DNA from: Citrobacter youngae
Lineage (GTDB): Bacteria > Pseudomonadota > Gammaproteobacteria > Enterobacterales > Enterobacteriaceae
Direction: 5' to 3'
Length of the DNA: 64,000 nucleotides
NCBI RefSeq assembly: GCF_003818115.1
Contig: NZ_RPOI01000014.1
Coordinates: forward strand, 103,842-167,841
In this document: positions 9,131 through 18,126 of the stretch, piece after piece
How the letters are laid out: every line of letters begins with the position of its first letter
How positions within the stretch are numbered: the first letter of the stretch is position 1
The notes under the pieces: model-generated
Databases searched by the model: none
What the model saw: the letters and a program-made list of their open reading frames with translations, nothing else
Told to the model about the DNA's origin: nothing
Position numbers and translations under genes: made by a program

Positions 9131-10228
9131 TTAACGTGCCAGCCACTGCTGTCCCAGCAGGTCTGCCGTCAGAATAGCGGCATGGACGCTTTCAGGCGTC
9201 ACCGGGAACGGCATATTGTGAATGGTTTCACCTTCCGCGCAGGTGGCTTTCGCAACGGCCATAATCTTAGCGTCGATGCCGTCTTTCACGCCCATTTGCG
9301 CCAGCGTTACCGGCAGATCTACTTTCTGGCAGAAATTCAGCACCGTTTCGATCTCTTCCATCGGGCTGTTCTGCAGCACCAGTTGCGCCAGCGTACCAAA
9401 GGCGACTTTTTCACCGTGGTACAAATGGTGGCACTCTTCCAGAATCGTAAAGCCGTTGTGGATCGCATGCGCCCCTGCAAGACCGCTGCTTTCAAAGCCG
9501 ATGCCGCTGAGGTAAGTGTTCGCTTCCACGATACGTTCCAGAGCATCGGTCACCACGCCAGCTTGCGCCGCCAGGCGAGCCTTTTCACCTTCTGCCAGCA
9601 ACGTATCATAGCACAAGCGCGCCAGGCTCAGGGCCGCCGCCGTGGACTGTCCTCCCGCCATGCTGGTCGCTCTGGCATCAAAACACGCTTTTGCTTCAAA
9701 CCAGGTCGAGAGCGCATCGCCCATCCCGGCTACCAGCAGACGTACCGGCGCTTTGGCGATAATTGCCGTATCCATGACAACCATATCCGGGTTTTTCGGG
9801 TAGATCAGATATTCTTCGAACTCACCGGCTTCGGTATAGATAACAGACAGCGCACTGGTTGGCGCATCAGTTGAGGCGATAGTTGGGATCACCACCACCG
9901 GCAGTTTCTGGTAGTAACCGATCGCTTTGGCTGTATCCAGCGTTTTCCCACCGCCAATCCCAACCACACCACGGCAACCGTGCTGCTTCAGAATGGCAAT
10001 CAGGCGATTAATTTCAACATGGCTGCATTCGCCATTGAAGCGTTCCGCGTGGCAACTAATACCGTGGCTGTGCAGGCCATTGAGTACTTTGTCTCCCGCC
10101 AGTTTCATGACGAAGTCATCTGCAATCACGAAAAAGCTGTCTGCCAGATTTTTAGCGTATTGACCAAATAAGGTAGAAGCGTCAGGACCCTGGAGATATT
10201 TGGCTGGAGATTGAATAACTTTTAGCAT
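9131..10228 (-). CDS. dhaD: Glycerol dehydrogenase (NAD+)
   Basis: This 365-residue metal-dependent glycerol dehydrogenase oxidises glycerol to dihydroxyacetone with NAD+, the oxidative branch of anaerobic glycerol use. The NAD-binding motif GIGGGKTLDTAKA is near residues 93-105. The zinc-site regions are GMGDALSTWFEAKA, AGAHAIHNG and HHLYHGEKVAFG. The frame opens five codons earlier (MRMKG), but MLKVIQSPAKYLQGP at 10228 matches the known start. A palindrome pair lies upstream at 10376-10422. The product feeds DhaK, and the NADH is reoxidised by DhaT. Confidence 0.96.
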   Translation of the reverse strand: MLKVIQSPAKYLQGPDASTLFGQYAKNLADSFFVIADDFVMKLAGDKVLNGLHSHGISCHAERFNGECSHVEINRLIAILKQHGCRGVVGIGGGKTLDTAKAIGYYQKLPVVVIPTIASTDAPTSALSVIYTEAGEFEEYLIYPKNPDMVVMDTAIIAKAPVRLLVAGMGDALSTWFEAKACFDARATSMAGGQSTAAALSLARLCYDTLLAEGEKARLAAQAGVVTDALERIVEANTYLSGIGFESSGLAGAHAIHNGFTILEECHHLYHGEKVAFGTLAQLVLQNSPMEEIETVLNFCQKVDLPVTLAQMGVKDGIDAKIMAVAKATCAEGETIHNMPFPVTPESVHAAILTADLLGQQWLAR

Positions 10229-10375
10229 TCCTTTCATCCTCAAATAAGTACATGTTTTTACATGGTGAGCCCTGGCGTTAACCTGTTTAGCCTATTGCGA
10301 ACGGCGAAAACGGGAGACCGGAGCGATGCAATAACTGTATGGCGAGGCGGGAACAAAAAAATCATTCGTCTTTTT

Positions 10376-10422
10376 GTTCTGATATGAAACAGATAAAAAT
10401 GACATGCGTTCCATATTGAAAC
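10376..10422. promoter_or_regulatory. Paired palindromic operator upstream of dhaD
   Basis: GTTCTGATATGAAAC (10376-10390) and GTTCCATATTGAAAC (10408-10422) share the GTT(C/T)C...GAAAC form of the pair before dhaB. The nearer one lies about 150 bp before the dhaD start. The assignment to DhaR is inferred. Confidence 0.58.
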
Positions 10423-10630
10423 GGTTAACCCTGAAAATACTAAGGTTTGCGATCCCGATCCGTTCATTTTCCGATAAATCCTTGCAGAACGCGAAAATCA
10501 AATTCCCTTTGCCCCTCTCTGACGCCGTTAAAAGCAGTAACAAAACGTTTACTGTGCGGTGTGGCCAGCATTGAAAAGGCGATAAAAAAGTCGAGCGGGC
10601 TCGCATTGTGATCGTTCATCTCACAAATGC

Positions 10631-10676
10631 GTTCCATTACGGAACAAAAAATAACAATTACGTTCCGTAATGAAAC
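10631..10676. promoter_or_regulatory. Paired palindromic operator upstream of dhaK
   Basis: GTTCCATTACGGAAC (10631-10645) is a perfect inverted repeat with a 5-bp centre. GTTCCGTAATGAAAC (10662-10676) is imperfect. They lie 113-158 bp before the dhaK start and match the other two dha pairs in form and spacing. Confidence 0.6.
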
Positions 10677-10788
10677 TCATTTTGTCGCTGTTTTTTTCCA
10701 CGCTGACTCCGCCAGAATCTCCCCATCGCCTCCGCACCATGACAATGCATTCGGGGGTTTGTCTTACACTCAACCTCGAGGAGCCGTT

Positions 10789-12447
10789 ATGTCTCAATTC
10801 TTTTTTAATCAGCGTACCCAACTCGTTAACGACGTCATCGACGGTACGATTATCACCAGTCCGTGGAACAATCTGGCGCGTCTGGAAAGCGATCCGGCTA
10901 TTCGCATCGTGGTACGTCGCGATCTCAACAAAGATAACGTGGCGGTCATTTCTGGCGGCGGTTCGGGACACGAACCTGCGCACGTTGGTTTTATCGGTAA
11001 AGGCATGCTCACCGCTGCGGTTTGCGGCGACGTGTTTGCGTCCCCGAGCGTAGATGCAGTGCTGACCGCAATCCAGGCGGTAACTGGCGAGGCAGGCTGT
11101 CTGTTGATCGTTAAAAATTACACCGGCGATCGTCTTAACTTCGGCCTCGCCGCCGAAAAAGCACGCCGCCTTGGCTATAACGTCGAAATGCTGATTGTCG
11201 GCGACGATATCTCCCTGCCGGATAACAAGCATCCTCGCGGGATTGCGGGCACCATCCTGGTTCATAAAGTGGCAGGCTATTTCGCTGAACGCGGCTACAA
11301 CCTCGCTACCGTCCTGCGTGAAGCGCAGTATGCAGCAAGTAACACCTTCAGCCTGGGTGTCGCCATTTCCAGTTGCCACCTGCCGCAGGAAACCGACGCC
11401 GCACCGCGCCATCATGCGGGCCATGCCGAACTGGGCATGGGCATTCACGGCGAACCAGGTGCTTCGGTTATCGACACGCAAAACAGTGCGCAGGTGGTGA
11501 ATTTGATGGTGGATAAACTGCTGGCGGCACTGCCCGAAACCGGCCGTCTGGCAGTAATGATTAATAACCTGGGCGGCGTGTCCGTTGCTGAAATGGCTAT
11601 TATCACTCGGGAACTGGCAAACAGCCCACTGCATCCGCGTATCGACTGGCTGATTGGCCCGGCCTCGCTGGTCACCGCCCTGGATATGAAAGGTTTCTCG
11701 CTGACCGCCATCGTACTGGAAGAGAGCATCGAAAAAGCACTGTTAACCGAAGTAGAAACCAGCAGCTGGCCAACCCCGGTCCCACCACGCGAAATCAACT
11801 GTGTGCCGTCATCGCAGCGCAGCGCGCGTGTCGAATTTCAGCCCTCAGCCAACACGCTGGTTGCCGGGATTATTGAGCAGGTCACCGGAACGCTTTCCGA
11901 TCTGGAAACACACCTCAACGCTCTGGATGCCAAAGTAGGCGATGGTGATACGGGTTCAACTTTTGCCGCTGGTGCACGTGAAATCGCTGACCTGCTGCAT
12001 CGTCAGCGACTGCCACTGGATAACCTTGCCACGCTGTTCGCCCTGATCGGCGAACGCCTGACCGTGGTGATGGGCGGGTCCAGCGGCGTACTGATGTCCA
12101 TCTTCTTTACCGCCGCCGGGCAGAAACTCGAACAAGGGGCTAACGTTGCCGAGGCGCTGAATACGGGCCTGGCGCAGATGAAGTTCTACGGTGGTGCAGA
12201 CGAAGGTGACCGTACGATGATTGACGCGCTGCAACCCGCACTGACGTCTCTGCTGGCACAACCGCAAAACCTGCAAGCCGCTTTTGACGCCGCACAGGCA
12301 GGCGCAGAACGTACCTGTCTGTCGAGCAAAGCCAATGCGGGCCGCGCATCGTATCTCAGCGGCGAAAGCCTGCTGGGCAATATGGATCCCGGCGCGCACG
12401 CCGTAGCGATGGTGTTTAAAGCACTGGCAGAGAGTGAGTTGGGATAA
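10789..12447 (+). CDS. dhaK: ATP-dependent dihydroxyacetone kinase
   Basis: This 552-residue single-subunit kinase phosphorylates dihydroxyacetone to DHAP with ATP, bringing glycerol carbon into glycolysis. The DhaK domain occupies about residues 1-330, with SGGGSGHEPAH and GMGIHGEPG, whose histidine binds the substrate covalently in this family. The DhaL nucleotide-binding domain is C-terminal, with LDAKVGDGDTGSTFAAGA and GGSSGVLMS. The ATG at 10789 follows GAGGAG and gives the length known for C. freundii DhaK; a 53-residue upstream extension lacks support. It differs from the three-subunit PTS-dependent DhaKLM of E. coli. Confidence 0.96.
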   Translation: MSQFFFNQRTQLVNDVIDGTIITSPWNNLARLESDPAIRIVVRRDLNKDNVAVISGGGSGHEPAHVGFIGKGMLTAAVCGDVFASPSVDAVLTAIQAVTGEAGCLLIVKNYTGDRLNFGLAAEKARRLGYNVEMLIVGDDISLPDNKHPRGIAGTILVHKVAGYFAERGYNLATVLREAQYAASNTFSLGVAISSCHLPQETDAAPRHHAGHAELGMGIHGEPGASVIDTQNSAQVVNLMVDKLLAALPETGRLAVMINNLGGVSVAEMAIITRELANSPLHPRIDWLIGPASLVTALDMKGFSLTAIVLEESIEKALLTEVETSSWPTPVPPREINCVPSSQRSARVEFQPSANTLVAGIIEQVTGTLSDLETHLNALDAKVGDGDTGSTFAAGAREIADLLHRQRLPLDNLATLFALIGERLTVVMGGSSGVLMSIFFTAAGQKLEQGANVAEALNTGLAQMKFYGGADEGDRTMIDALQPALTSLLAQPQNLQAAFDAAQAGAERTCLSSKANAGRASYLSGESLLGNMDPGAHAVAMVFKALAESELG

Positions 12448-12454
12448 GCCATAA

Positions 12455-12531
12455 GTGCCTGATGCGCTGCGCTTATCAGGCCTACGAGTGCAAAGCTTTG
12501 TAGGCCTGATAAGGCAACGCCGACATCCGGC
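12455..12531. repeat. REP pair (BIME) after dhaK
   Basis: Two inverted REP units (12455-12485, with GCCTGATGCGCTGCGCTTATC, and 12500-12531, with GTAGGCCTGATAAGGC) form a typical enterobacterial BIME between the convergent dhaK and cfa-like genes. Confidence 0.85.
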
Positions 12532-12537
12532 GGAACG

Positions 12538-13692
12538 TTAACGATAAACGCGGATCCCGCCTTCTACGCCCCGGCTAAACAGTACTTGCCACAGCTCAAT
12601 ATCTCTGGCGCGGAACGCACCAGCACAAGCGCACAGGTAATAATTGAACATCCTTCTGAAAGTCGCGGAATAACGCGATGACAGCTCCGGCCACGCCTGA
12701 TTAAACCGCGCATGCCAGGCCATCAGCGTTTTATCATAGTCACTGCCAAAGTTATGCCAGTCTTCCATCACGAATCGCGACTCGCTCGCTTCAGCAATAT
12801 GAGAAATCGCCGGTAAGCAGCCATTCGGGAAAATATATTTATTGATCCACGGATCGACGCTCATCCCTTTTTTATTGCTACCAATAGTATGTAACAGGAA
12901 CAGCCCATCCGGTTTTAAACAACGGTCGGCGATGCTGAAATAGGTGTCGTAGTTTTTCGGCCCTACGTGTTCAAACATCCCCACGGAGACAATACGATCG
13001 TAGTGTTTATCGAGGTCGCGATAATCCTGCAGCAGAATATTAACGTCCAGCCCTTCACAGCGCTGCTGCGCCATTTTTTGCTGCTCTTTCGAGATAGTGA
13101 CGCCTTCTACCGCCACGCCGTAATGACGCGCCGCATATTCGGCCAGCCCGCCCCAGCCACAACCAATATCGAGTAAACGCATACCCGGTTTCAGTTGCAG
13201 CTTCTCGCAAATCATTTTTAATTTGGCGTTTTGCGCGTCTTCTAAAGTGGTTGCCTCTTTCCAGTAGCCACAGGAATATTGCATGTGGGGATCCAACATG
13301 AGTGCAAAGAGATCGTTGCCAATATCGTAGTGTTCTTTACCGACAATCCACGCACGACTGCGAGACTGCAAATTAAACAGGCGGGCGCTGGCAATACGTA
13401 ATATATCTTTCAGATTTCCCGGCATTTGCTGGTCGAGTTTTGCTTTCAGAATTTTGCAAAACAGAACATCGAGGCGTTCACAGTCCCACCAGCCTTCCAT
13501 ATAGCTTTCGCCAAGCCCCAGGGAGCCTTGTTGCAGCACCCGTTTAAAGAAACCGGCATGATGAAGTTGAATGTCCCAGGGGCGGGAACCATTGATCTGA
13601 ATATCTGCTTGCTGGAGCAGCTCTTTTCCCATTCGGGTCCAGTTATCATTTGTTTCATTGACGATGACAGCATCTGAACAAAGCGTGTTCAT
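12538..13692 (-). CDS. Cyclopropane-fatty-acyl-phospholipid synthase paralogue
   Basis: This 384-residue protein is strongly similar to E. coli Cfa along its length. Cfa adds a methylene group from S-adenosylmethionine across double bonds of membrane phospholipid acyl chains. It has the GSLGLGESYMEGWWDCERLD substrate-domain segment, the SAM motif LLDIGCGWGGLAEYAA, and the downstream FEHVGPKNYDTYF, DPWINKYIFPNG and CAGAFRARDIELWQVLFSRG segments. The canonical cfa lies elsewhere in relatives, so this is probably a second copy. The ATG at 13692 is preferred; an in-frame TTG at 13704 is possible. A divergent AraC-type regulator starts 67 bp away and is its likely regulator. Confidence 0.9.
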   Translation of the reverse strand: MNTLCSDAVIVNETNDNWTRMGKELLQQADIQINGSRPWDIQLHHAGFFKRVLQQGSLGLGESYMEGWWDCERLDVLFCKILKAKLDQQMPGNLKDILRIASARLFNLQSRSRAWIVGKEHYDIGNDLFALMLDPHMQYSCGYWKEATTLEDAQNAKLKMICEKLQLKPGMRLLDIGCGWGGLAEYAARHYGVAVEGVTISKEQQKMAQQRCEGLDVNILLQDYRDLDKHYDRIVSVGMFEHVGPKNYDTYFSIADRCLKPDGLFLLHTIGSNKKGMSVDPWINKYIFPNGCLPAISHIAEASESRFVMEDWHNFGSDYDKTLMAWHARFNQAWPELSSRYSATFRRMFNYYLCACAGAFRARDIELWQVLFSRGVEGGIRVYR

Positions 13693-13759
13693 GGTATTTA
13701 CCAAAAGTGGGCTATTAATTATTACGCAAGATTATTATGGAAAAAAGAATGTATGTATT

Positions 13760-14608
13760 ATGATTTGCGGACAAGATCTATCGAACAGCGGCCACACCAC
13801 CGGGAGCATTGACGATTTATTTATGGAAACTCTCGCGCAAAAACATTGGAATTCCTTCCCGGACGATTCCATGGCAGAACTGCCGCAGGACGTTTACTTT
13901 CGCTCTTATGTCCTGGAAGCCAACCACCATGTTCCGCAGCACTCGCACGCTTTTATGCAGTTTCATTTTGCCCGCAAAGGCAGTATGCGCATTGATGTCG
14001 CCGGCAAGTGCTGGATAATCCCCGCGCATTACGGCATCTGGATCCCCAATAATACTGAGCATGCAGTTTGGGCGCTGGATGATGTGCATTTAGAGAATCT
14101 GGATATTAAACCGGGTTTTCTCGAAGAAAGTATCCATGAGTGTAAAGTCGTGGCGATCAGTGATTTCGCCAGAGAGTTTATTCATTACGCCACGAATTCA
14201 ATTTCAGGCCATTATGATAGCCAGTCAAAAGAAGGCAAACTGGTCAGTGTGCTGGTTGACATTATTCTGCAATTACCAGAGGTCGCCTTTGTATTACCCT
14301 GGCCGCAGGATCGTGAATTAACCCATGTGTGCCGAACAATACAAGCGTCACCGGCGCTGGAACATTCAGTAGAGTATTGGGCACAACATTTGGGTATGTC
14401 TGCCCGTACCTTTTCGCGTCATTTCAAAAAAGAAACCGGATTACCCTTCAGCGTCTGGAAGCAAAAAATGCGAATTCTGGAGTCTGTACTCATGCTGAAG
14501 AAAAATAAAAGCGTAACCGCCGTGGCGCTCGATGTGGGATATTCAAGCACCGCAGCGTTTAGTTATGCATTCCGCCAGGCGTTTGGCGTTTCACCGTCAC
14601 ATTATTAA
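13760..14608 (+). CDS. AraC-family transcriptional regulator
   Basis: This 282-residue regulator has an N-terminal cupin-like ligand domain (HHVPQHSHAFMQFHFARKG with a histidine cluster, then IPAHYGIWIPNNTEH). Two helix-turn-helix units follow in the last 100 residues (WAQHLGMSARTFSRHFKKE and ALDVGYSSTAAFSYAFRQ), ending GVSPSHY. The start at 13760 (MICGQDLSNSG) is the most reasonable ATG, although the ribosome site is weak; the frame remains open into the divergent cfa-like gene. The ligand is unknown. It stands back-to-back with the second cyclopropane synthase. Its 3' end overlaps yqjH by 4 bp convergently. Confidence 0.85.
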   Translation: MICGQDLSNSGHTTGSIDDLFMETLAQKHWNSFPDDSMAELPQDVYFRSYVLEANHHVPQHSHAFMQFHFARKGSMRIDVAGKCWIIPAHYGIWIPNNTEHAVWALDDVHLENLDIKPGFLEESIHECKVVAISDFAREFIHYATNSISGHYDSQSKEGKLVSVLVDIILQLPEVAFVLPWPQDRELTHVCRTIQASPALEHSVEYWAQHLGMSARTFSRHFKKETGLPFSVWKQKMRILESVLMLKKNKSVTAVALDVGYSSTAAFSYAFRQAFGVSPSHY

Positions 14609-15387
14609 TTAACGTTCCGACGTTGATGCCAGTAAGCCGCGGCACGCACCAACTGCTGATCGAAAGCCTCAGTAGCAAAGCGGGCGCTCAGGTTTTTCAC
14701 CACTTTTCCTTCGCCAGTTATCCAAATGAAATAATCCTGTGCAGGTACGGTCAGCTGTGAAAGCTGATCATTCACTGCCTGTTCGTCATGGCCGACAAAC
14801 CACTGAATCGTAAAACCATCGAGATGAGCGAAATAATCCTGATACGCTGCATCGTGTACGCTAACCAGCGCCGTGACGTTTGGACGTACCGCTAAACGAC
14901 CGATCGCCTCCAGCCGACGACGTAGCGCAGGCATTCCAGATTCATCACACACGTAAACCTGGTACGCATAATCTTCTGGTACCACCAGCGAGCCACGCGG
15001 TCCGCCAATCGTCAATTTGTCACCTTCACGCGCATTCATCGCCCACGTACTCGCCACGCCGCCGTCGTGGATATAAAAATCCAGCGCCAGTTCATGGCGT
15101 GCCTGGTCATACAACGGCGTGTAATCACGGGATACCGGACGCACACCCTCCGGCCAGACAATCCCCTCATCCGTCACTACGGGCGGCACAAAGTGACTGC
15201 CCTGCTCAGGGAAAAAGACCTTGGTGTGGTCGTCAAAACCATGTGAGCTAAAACCATCCAGAGCGTCACCGCCCAGTACAATGCGCTGGAAACCCGCGCT
15301 GATACGTTCAACCCGCAGGACGGTCAGTTCACGGAAGCGCAGCTCATTGCGAACGCGCTGTGGATAGCGTGGAATGTTATTTGTCAT
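14605..15387 (-). CDS. yqjH: NADPH-dependent ferric-siderophore reductase
   Basis: This 260-residue protein of the siderophore-interacting family (ViuB/YqjH) reduces ferric iron in imported siderophores, releasing it in the cytoplasm. The FAD-binding half has VERISAGFQRIVLGGDAL, RPVSRDYTP and GDKLTIGGPRGSL. The C-terminal NADPH half has VYVCDESGMPALRRRL and YFIWITGEGKVVK. It is divergent from yqjI, whose product represses it in E. coli. The 235-bp gap contains two perfect TTAGATATATCTAA palindromes, one just upstream of this gene, consistent with YqjI control plus iron regulation. Confidence 0.93.
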   Translation of the reverse strand: MTNNIPRYPQRVRNELRFRELTVLRVERISAGFQRIVLGGDALDGFSSHGFDDHTKVFFPEQGSHFVPPVVTDEGIVWPEGVRPVSRDYTPLYDQARHELALDFYIHDGGVASTWAMNAREGDKLTIGGPRGSLVVPEDYAYQVYVCDESGMPALRRRLEAIGRLAVRPNVTALVSVHDAAYQDYFAHLDGFTIQWFVGHDEQAVNDQLSQLTVPAQDYFIWITGEGKVVKNLSARFATEAFDQQLVRAAAYWHQRRNVN

Positions 15388-15409
15388 TTTTTCGCCTTCG
15401 TGACAGAGA

Positions 15410-15423
15410 TTAGATATATCTAA
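15410..15423. promoter_or_regulatory. YqjI operator candidate, yqjH side
   Basis: TTAGATATATCTAA is a perfect 14-bp palindrome 23 bp upstream of the yqjH start. An identical copy lies at 15592-15605 near yqjI. YqjI is known in E. coli to repress both genes from this divergent region. Confidence 0.75.
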
Positions 15424-15580
15424 ATAAATTTTAAATGATAATGATTGCTAATTGAGAATATTGCAAGAACTTTTTTGATAGAGTATGGATAGCGCCCCTC
15501 AAACGTGAAACAAAAAAAATAAATATATAAATCAATAAATTAAATTAATATTTCTGCATGCACTTGCAAATAGAAAAAGT

Positions 15581-15605
15581 TTAGATATAAATTAGATATA
15601 TCTAA
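15581..15605. promoter_or_regulatory. YqjI operator candidate, yqjI side
   Basis: A perfect TTAGATATATCTAA palindrome lies at 15592-15605, directly preceded by a half-site (TTAGATATAA, 15581-15590). It sits 18 bp before the yqjI start and 182 bp from the matching copy near yqjH, a spacing compatible with looping or two independent operators. Confidence 0.75.
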
Positions 15606-15622
15606 ATAACGTCAGGAGATGA

Positions 15623-16246
15623 ATGATGCAAGATCATCATGAAGGGTGCTGCAAACATGCAGAACACCAGCACGAAGGCTGCTGTAAAGGTGAAGAACGT
15701 CATCACGAAGGCTGTAACAAAGAACACCACCATGAGCATGGCTGCGGACACCGCCACGGTCGCGGCGGCGGTGGCGGTCGACGTCAGCGTTTCTTCGGCC
15801 ACGGCGAATTACGGCTGGTGATTCTCGATATTTTGACCCGCGATGCCAGTCACGGTTATGAGCTAATCAAAGCCATTGAAACATTGACTCAGGGTAATTA
15901 CACCCCAAGCCCGGGCGTGATTTATCCGACACTGGATTTCTTGCAGGATCAGTCGCTTATCGCCATCCGTGACGAGGAAGGCGGACGTAAGCAAATCACA
16001 ATCACCGAGCAAGGCCTGCAATGGCTGGAAGAGAACCAGGAACATCTGGAACATATCCACGAACGTATTAAAGCACGCTGTGTCGGCTTTGAATTACGCA
16101 AGAATCCACAGATGAAAAGAGCACTGGAGAATTTTAAAGCCGTGCTGGATCTGCGGGTCAATCACGGTGACACCAGCGAAGCGCAAATCAAGAAGATCAT
16201 CGGTATTATCGATCGCGCATCGCTGGACATCACCCAGCTTGATTAA
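15623..16246 (+). CDS. yqjI: Nickel/iron-responsive PadR-family repressor
   Basis: This 207-residue regulator has a striking first 45 residues rich in His and Cys, with repeated HHEGC(C/N) units ([38 protein letters not shown]), followed by a Gly/Arg linker. The PadR winged-helix domain starts near residue 60 ([23 protein letters not shown]). E. coli YqjI represses yqjH and itself and is relieved by nickel, which binds the His/Cys tail. A start at 15626 is equally possible because AGGAG is better spaced from it. It overlaps the convergent chemoreceptor gene by 4 bp. Confidence 0.95.
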   Translation: MMQDHHEGCCKHAEHQHEGCCKGEERHHEGCNKEHHHEHGCGHRHGRGGGGGRRQRFFGHGELRLVILDILTRDASHGYELIKAIETLTQGNYTPSPGVIYPTLDFLQDQSLIAIRDEEGGRKQITITEQGLQWLEENQEHLEHIHERIKARCVGFELRKNPQMKRALENFKAVLDLRVNHGDTSEAQIKKIIGIIDRASLDITQLD

Positions 16247-17808
16247 GCAGGCTGCGCGTCCTCTTTACGTACGCGGAACACTTTAATCATCTCTTTTAAG
16301 TGTAATGCCTGTTCGTTTAATGACGCCGCTGCCGCAACGGACTCCTCTACCAGACAGGAGTTCTGTTGCGTGGTGGTGTCGATCAGGCCAATCGCACTGT
16401 TAATCTGCGAAATACCGTCCGTCTGCTCGCGGCTGGCCTGACCGATTTCCCGCAATATCACATCCATTTCTTCAACGTTAGTGACCATTCCATTGATCAA
16501 CGCGTTGGCTTTTTCAACCAGCACCAGTCCTTCCCGGGTTTGACTGGTGGAGTCTTCAATCAGATTGCGGATCTCACTGGCAGACGATGCGCTTTTTTGC
16601 GCCAGTTGACGCACTTCTCCGGCTACTACCGCGAAACCACGTCCATGCTCACCGGCGCGCGCCGCTTCGACAGCCGCATTCAGCGCCAAAATATTGGTTT
16701 GAAAAGCAATCGAATCTATCAGGTTGATAATCTCTGACATACGGTTAGAGGTTTCATTAATCACGCGTATTTTCTGCGTCACCTGATTCATCATCTCACC
16801 GTTGTTTTTCACCACCGCCGCCGCTCCCGTAGACAGCTTCGTCGCTTCATGGGTATGGTCTGCCGTCGTTTTGACCGTCGCGGTAATTTGTTCCATTGAC
16901 GCCGCAGTCTGTTCTACCGAGCTTGCCTGTTCTTCGGTACGCGCAGCCAAATCCTGATTACCCGCGACAATCTGCGCCGCCGCCGCAGAGATATTTTCGG
17001 AGCCGTTTTGCACGTCCTCGACAATCTCTAACAGTCGGGTTTTCATTGCCATCAGCGCTTGCAGCAGCACACCGGTCTCATCCTTCTGTTCCATACTGAT
17101 GTTGCGAGTAAGGTCGCCCTGCGCAATCGCCTCGGCAAACTGCACGGCTTCATTAAGAGGTCGGGTAATTGAGCGCACAATATACCAACCCATCACACAA
17201 CCGGCGGCAATGCTTATCAGCGCCAGAGTAATCAACAGCGCGCGATTGGTGTGGAAATCATATTCCACCTGAGCGCCCGCCTTCTGCATCTGGGCATCTT
17301 CAATGGCGATCAATTCCTGCACTTTTGCTTTATACGCCTGCTGCACATTCACCGTGCGGGTCATCATCTCGTGCATCGCACCGGAGCGATCGTGATTCTG
17401 CAGCGCCTGCAGAATGCGGAATCGGGAAGCCAGATACTGCTCACGCACATCGCGGATATCCGCAACAATTTTTTTGGATGCATCATTGAGAGGTGCAGCA
17501 CTCAGCGCATCCAGCAGAGCAGAAATTTGCTGGCTGATGGTATCGAGCTTTTTCTGGGACGCCTGGGTCCATTTGCCTTCCTCATCCAATAACATCAATT
17601 GTTGAGTACTGACAAACTCCTGAAAATTATCAATGAGCAGATTGGCTTTTACCGTAATCGGATAGTCATTGGTAATGATGTTCTGCATCCCACTGTTACT
17701 ACGATCCAGACTCAACAGCGAAAGGCCCGAACTCACCATCATCAGTACAATAAACAAACCAAACGCGATAAATAATTTCGAGCGAATCTTTACGTTATGC
17801 AAGAACAT
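16243..17808 (-). CDS. Methyl-accepting chemotaxis protein
   Basis: This 521-residue chemoreceptor has a first transmembrane helix near residues 11-32 and a periplasmic four-helix-bundle ligand domain to about 190. The second transmembrane helix ([21 protein letters not shown]), a HAMP domain and the cytoplasmic signalling hairpin follow, with the tip sequence [41 protein letters not shown]. The C-terminus lacks the NWETF-type pentapeptide of high-abundance receptors, so it probably relies on others for adaptation. The ligand is unknown. A sigma-28 promoter is visible at 17848-17874. Salmonella has a chemoreceptor gene in the same place beside aer, absent from E. coli K-12. Confidence 0.93.
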   Translation of the reverse strand: MFLHNVKIRSKLFIAFGLFIVLMMVSSGLSLLSLDRSNSGMQNIITNDYPITVKANLLIDNFQEFVSTQQLMLLDEEGKWTQASQKKLDTISQQISALLDALSAAPLNDASKKIVADIRDVREQYLASRFRILQALQNHDRSGAMHEMMTRTVNVQQAYKAKVQELIAIEDAQMQKAGAQVEYDFHTNRALLITLALISIAAGCVMGWYIVRSITRPLNEAVQFAEAIAQGDLTRNISMEQKDETGVLLQALMAMKTRLLEIVEDVQNGSENISAAAAQIVAGNQDLAARTEEQASSVEQTAASMEQITATVKTTADHTHEATKLSTGAAAVVKNNGEMMNQVTQKIRVINETSNRMSEIINLIDSIAFQTNILALNAAVEAARAGEHGRGFAVVAGEVRQLAQKSASSASEIRNLIEDSTSQTREGLVLVEKANALINGMVTNVEEMDVILREIGQASREQTDGISQINSAIGLIDTTTQQNSCLVEESVAAAASLNEQALHLKEMIKVFRVRKEDAQPA

Positions 17809-17847
17809 ATTTTCTCCCTGGAGACAGTTTTCTTCAGACAGATATCC

Positions 17848-17874
17848 TTATCGGTCAATACTCACCTAACTTTA
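17848..17874 (-). promoter_or_regulatory. Sigma-28 promoter of the chemoreceptor gene
   Basis: On the minus strand the sequence reads TAAAGTTA, 11 bases, then ACCGATAA. This matches the flagellar class 3 consensus TAAAGTTT-N11-GCCGATAA with two mismatches. It lies 40-66 bp before the chemoreceptor start. Confidence 0.85.
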
Positions 17875-18070
17875 TGATATTGATCGTTTTTTAATTTTCA
17901 TCAATGTTACGAAATAGTTTTTGACGATGAATAAAGCAAGACCGATCGTTATATAAGCGATATTTAACAATATTTAAAAACAGGACGCTCGCGGTCAGAA
18001 CGGAATAAGGAAAATAGAATCGTAATACCAAAGTGGTATTATTTAATATATGATTAACAAAATCATTACA

Positions 18071-18100
18071 AAAAACGCCTACCGGGGACGATAAGCGTTT
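18071..18100 (-). terminator. Possible aer terminator
   Basis: On the minus strand AAACGC pairs with GCGTTT across a 16-base loop region and is followed by TTTG, 27 bp after the aer stop. The stem is short. Confidence 0.4.
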
Positions 18101-18126
18101 GGCGGGAAAATGGGATAGGGTGAGAA

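Larger units (their letters stand above)
10229..10788. promoter_or_regulatory. Divergent dhaD / dhaK control region
   Basis: This 560-bp gap contains no convincing gene; open frames across it are short or antisense. It carries two pairs of 15-bp imperfect palindromes: GTTCTGATATGAAAC (10376-10390) with GTTCCATATTGAAAC (10408-10422), nearer dhaD, and GTTCCATTACGGAAC (10631-10645, perfect) with GTTCCGTAATGAAAC (10662-10676), nearer dhaK. Starts within pairs are 32 and 31 bp apart. The pairs probably serve the two divergent genes separately. Confidence 0.6.
17809..18126. other. AT-rich gap between aer and the chemoreceptor gene
   Basis: This 318-bp stretch holds the chemoreceptor's sigma-28 promoter (17848-17874), a small perfect palindrome TAATACCA-AAG-TGGTATTA (18023-18041) of unknown use, and a possible aer terminator (18071-18100). 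No gene is seen. Confidence 0.6.

Noticed and set aside
4227..10788. Sigma-54 promoters for dha genes
   Set aside because: No GG-N10-GC pair in a sensible place was convincing, and DhaR lacks GAFTGA.
10621..11634. 337-codon frame antisense to dhaK
   Set aside because: It lies entirely opposite a well-supported kinase gene, has no family features and reflects GC-rich codon bias.
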